Source: Acidobacteriota bacterium (GTDB taxonomy: Bacteria; Acidobacteriota; Terriglobia; UBA7540). From it: a DNA stretch of 26,256 bases. Below, piece by piece: positions 26,190 to 26,256 of this stretch (positions are counted from its first letter, which is position 1; every line of letters begins with the position of its first letter). The stretch lies in assembly GCA_003165615.1 (NCBI GenBank), contig PLWR01000679.1:4383-30638 (forward strand), in the 5' to 3' direction. A program made the translations under genes and the position numbers. The notes beneath the pieces are model-generated. The model worked only from the letters and a program-made list of their open reading frames with translations, had not been told where the DNA came from and did not search any database.

Positions 26190-26256
26190 ATGCCGCACCG
26201 GACGTGGACCTCTGGGCACTGGATGAGGTGCATTTTCAGCAATACGGCTCCCGGTG
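26174..26256 (+). CDS. IS630 transposase, DDE part (-1 frame, cut by window end)
   Basis: Reading from 26174 gives KLQAVNAAPDVDLWALDE followed by VHFQQYGSR; the D in LWALDE is in the place of the first catalytic Asp of the IS630/Tc1-mariner DDE domain. It has no start codon of its own that fits the fold and must be made by frameshift from the previous frame. Most of the domain lies beyond the window. Confidence 0.8.

Larger units (their letters stand above)
25627..26256 (+). mobile_element. IS630-family insertion sequence, left part
   Basis: An AT-richer stretch begins at about 25627 after TTA/TA and leads straight to a two-frame transposase. IS630 elements insert at TA, and TA occurs at 25626-25627 and 25628-25629, so the left end is probably there. 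The terminal inverted repeat cannot be checked because the right end lies outside the window. Just before it, GGAGTTA is repeated directly (25607-25613, 25621-25627). Confidence 0.75.

Overview
The window is GC-rich (roughly 60 %) bacterial DNA with densely packed genes, several GTG/TTG starts, many short palindromic repeats between genes and a mix of polysaccharide, DUF1015, TPR and radical-SAM genes. This looks like an Acidobacteriota-type genome; that placement is an inference from gene style, because no rRNA or taxonomic marker is present.

Region 1 (1-15085) is part of a surface-polysaccharide locus. It opens with the 3' part of a Wzt-type ABC exporter ATPase, followed by a methyltransferase and then a broken second copy of a Wzt C-terminal tail. 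Next come two large membrane proteins of the GT-C/GT39 kind, a reverse-strand FkbM methyltransferase, a BioF2/CelD-like GNAT acyltransferase and a second SAM methyltransferase. A compact three-gene unit follows: a GT2-polysaccharide deacetylase fusion, a GT4 and a GT2. The region ends with a third GT-C-like membrane protein and a reverse-strand UDP-sugar dehydrogenase that meets it tail to tail. Together these genes could make a nucleotide-sugar precursor (dehydrogenase), assemble and N-deacetylate a glycan (GTs, deacetylase), decorate it (methyl- and acyltransferases) and export it (Wzt).

Region 2 (15086-20617) holds single genes separated by repeat-bearing gaps. The most unusual gene is a reverse-strand radical-SAM protein of the ThiH/HydG type with a complete hemerythrin-like di-iron domain fused at its C-terminus. 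An exported TPR protein and a DUF1015 protein follow. The gaps hold a perfect hairpin, a cluster of four REP-like hairpins and a MITE-like inverted repeat.

Region 3 (20618-25588) carries a GalT-like HIT-superfamily protein whose usual nucleophilic His is a Tyr, a phosphoglycolate-phosphatase-like HAD enzyme in the same operon, an exported HEAT-like protein and selB. The selB gene starts immediately after five tandem 7-bp repeats. SelB implies that the organism makes selenoproteins.

Region 4 (from about 25627 to the end) is the left part of an IS630-family insertion sequence with an A8 slippery run for -1 frameshifting; it is cut by the window edge.

Best candidates for something new are the ThiH-hemerythrin fusion, the H-to-Y GalT-like protein, the Wzt-tail/methyltransferase replacement scar and the heptamer array in the selB leader.
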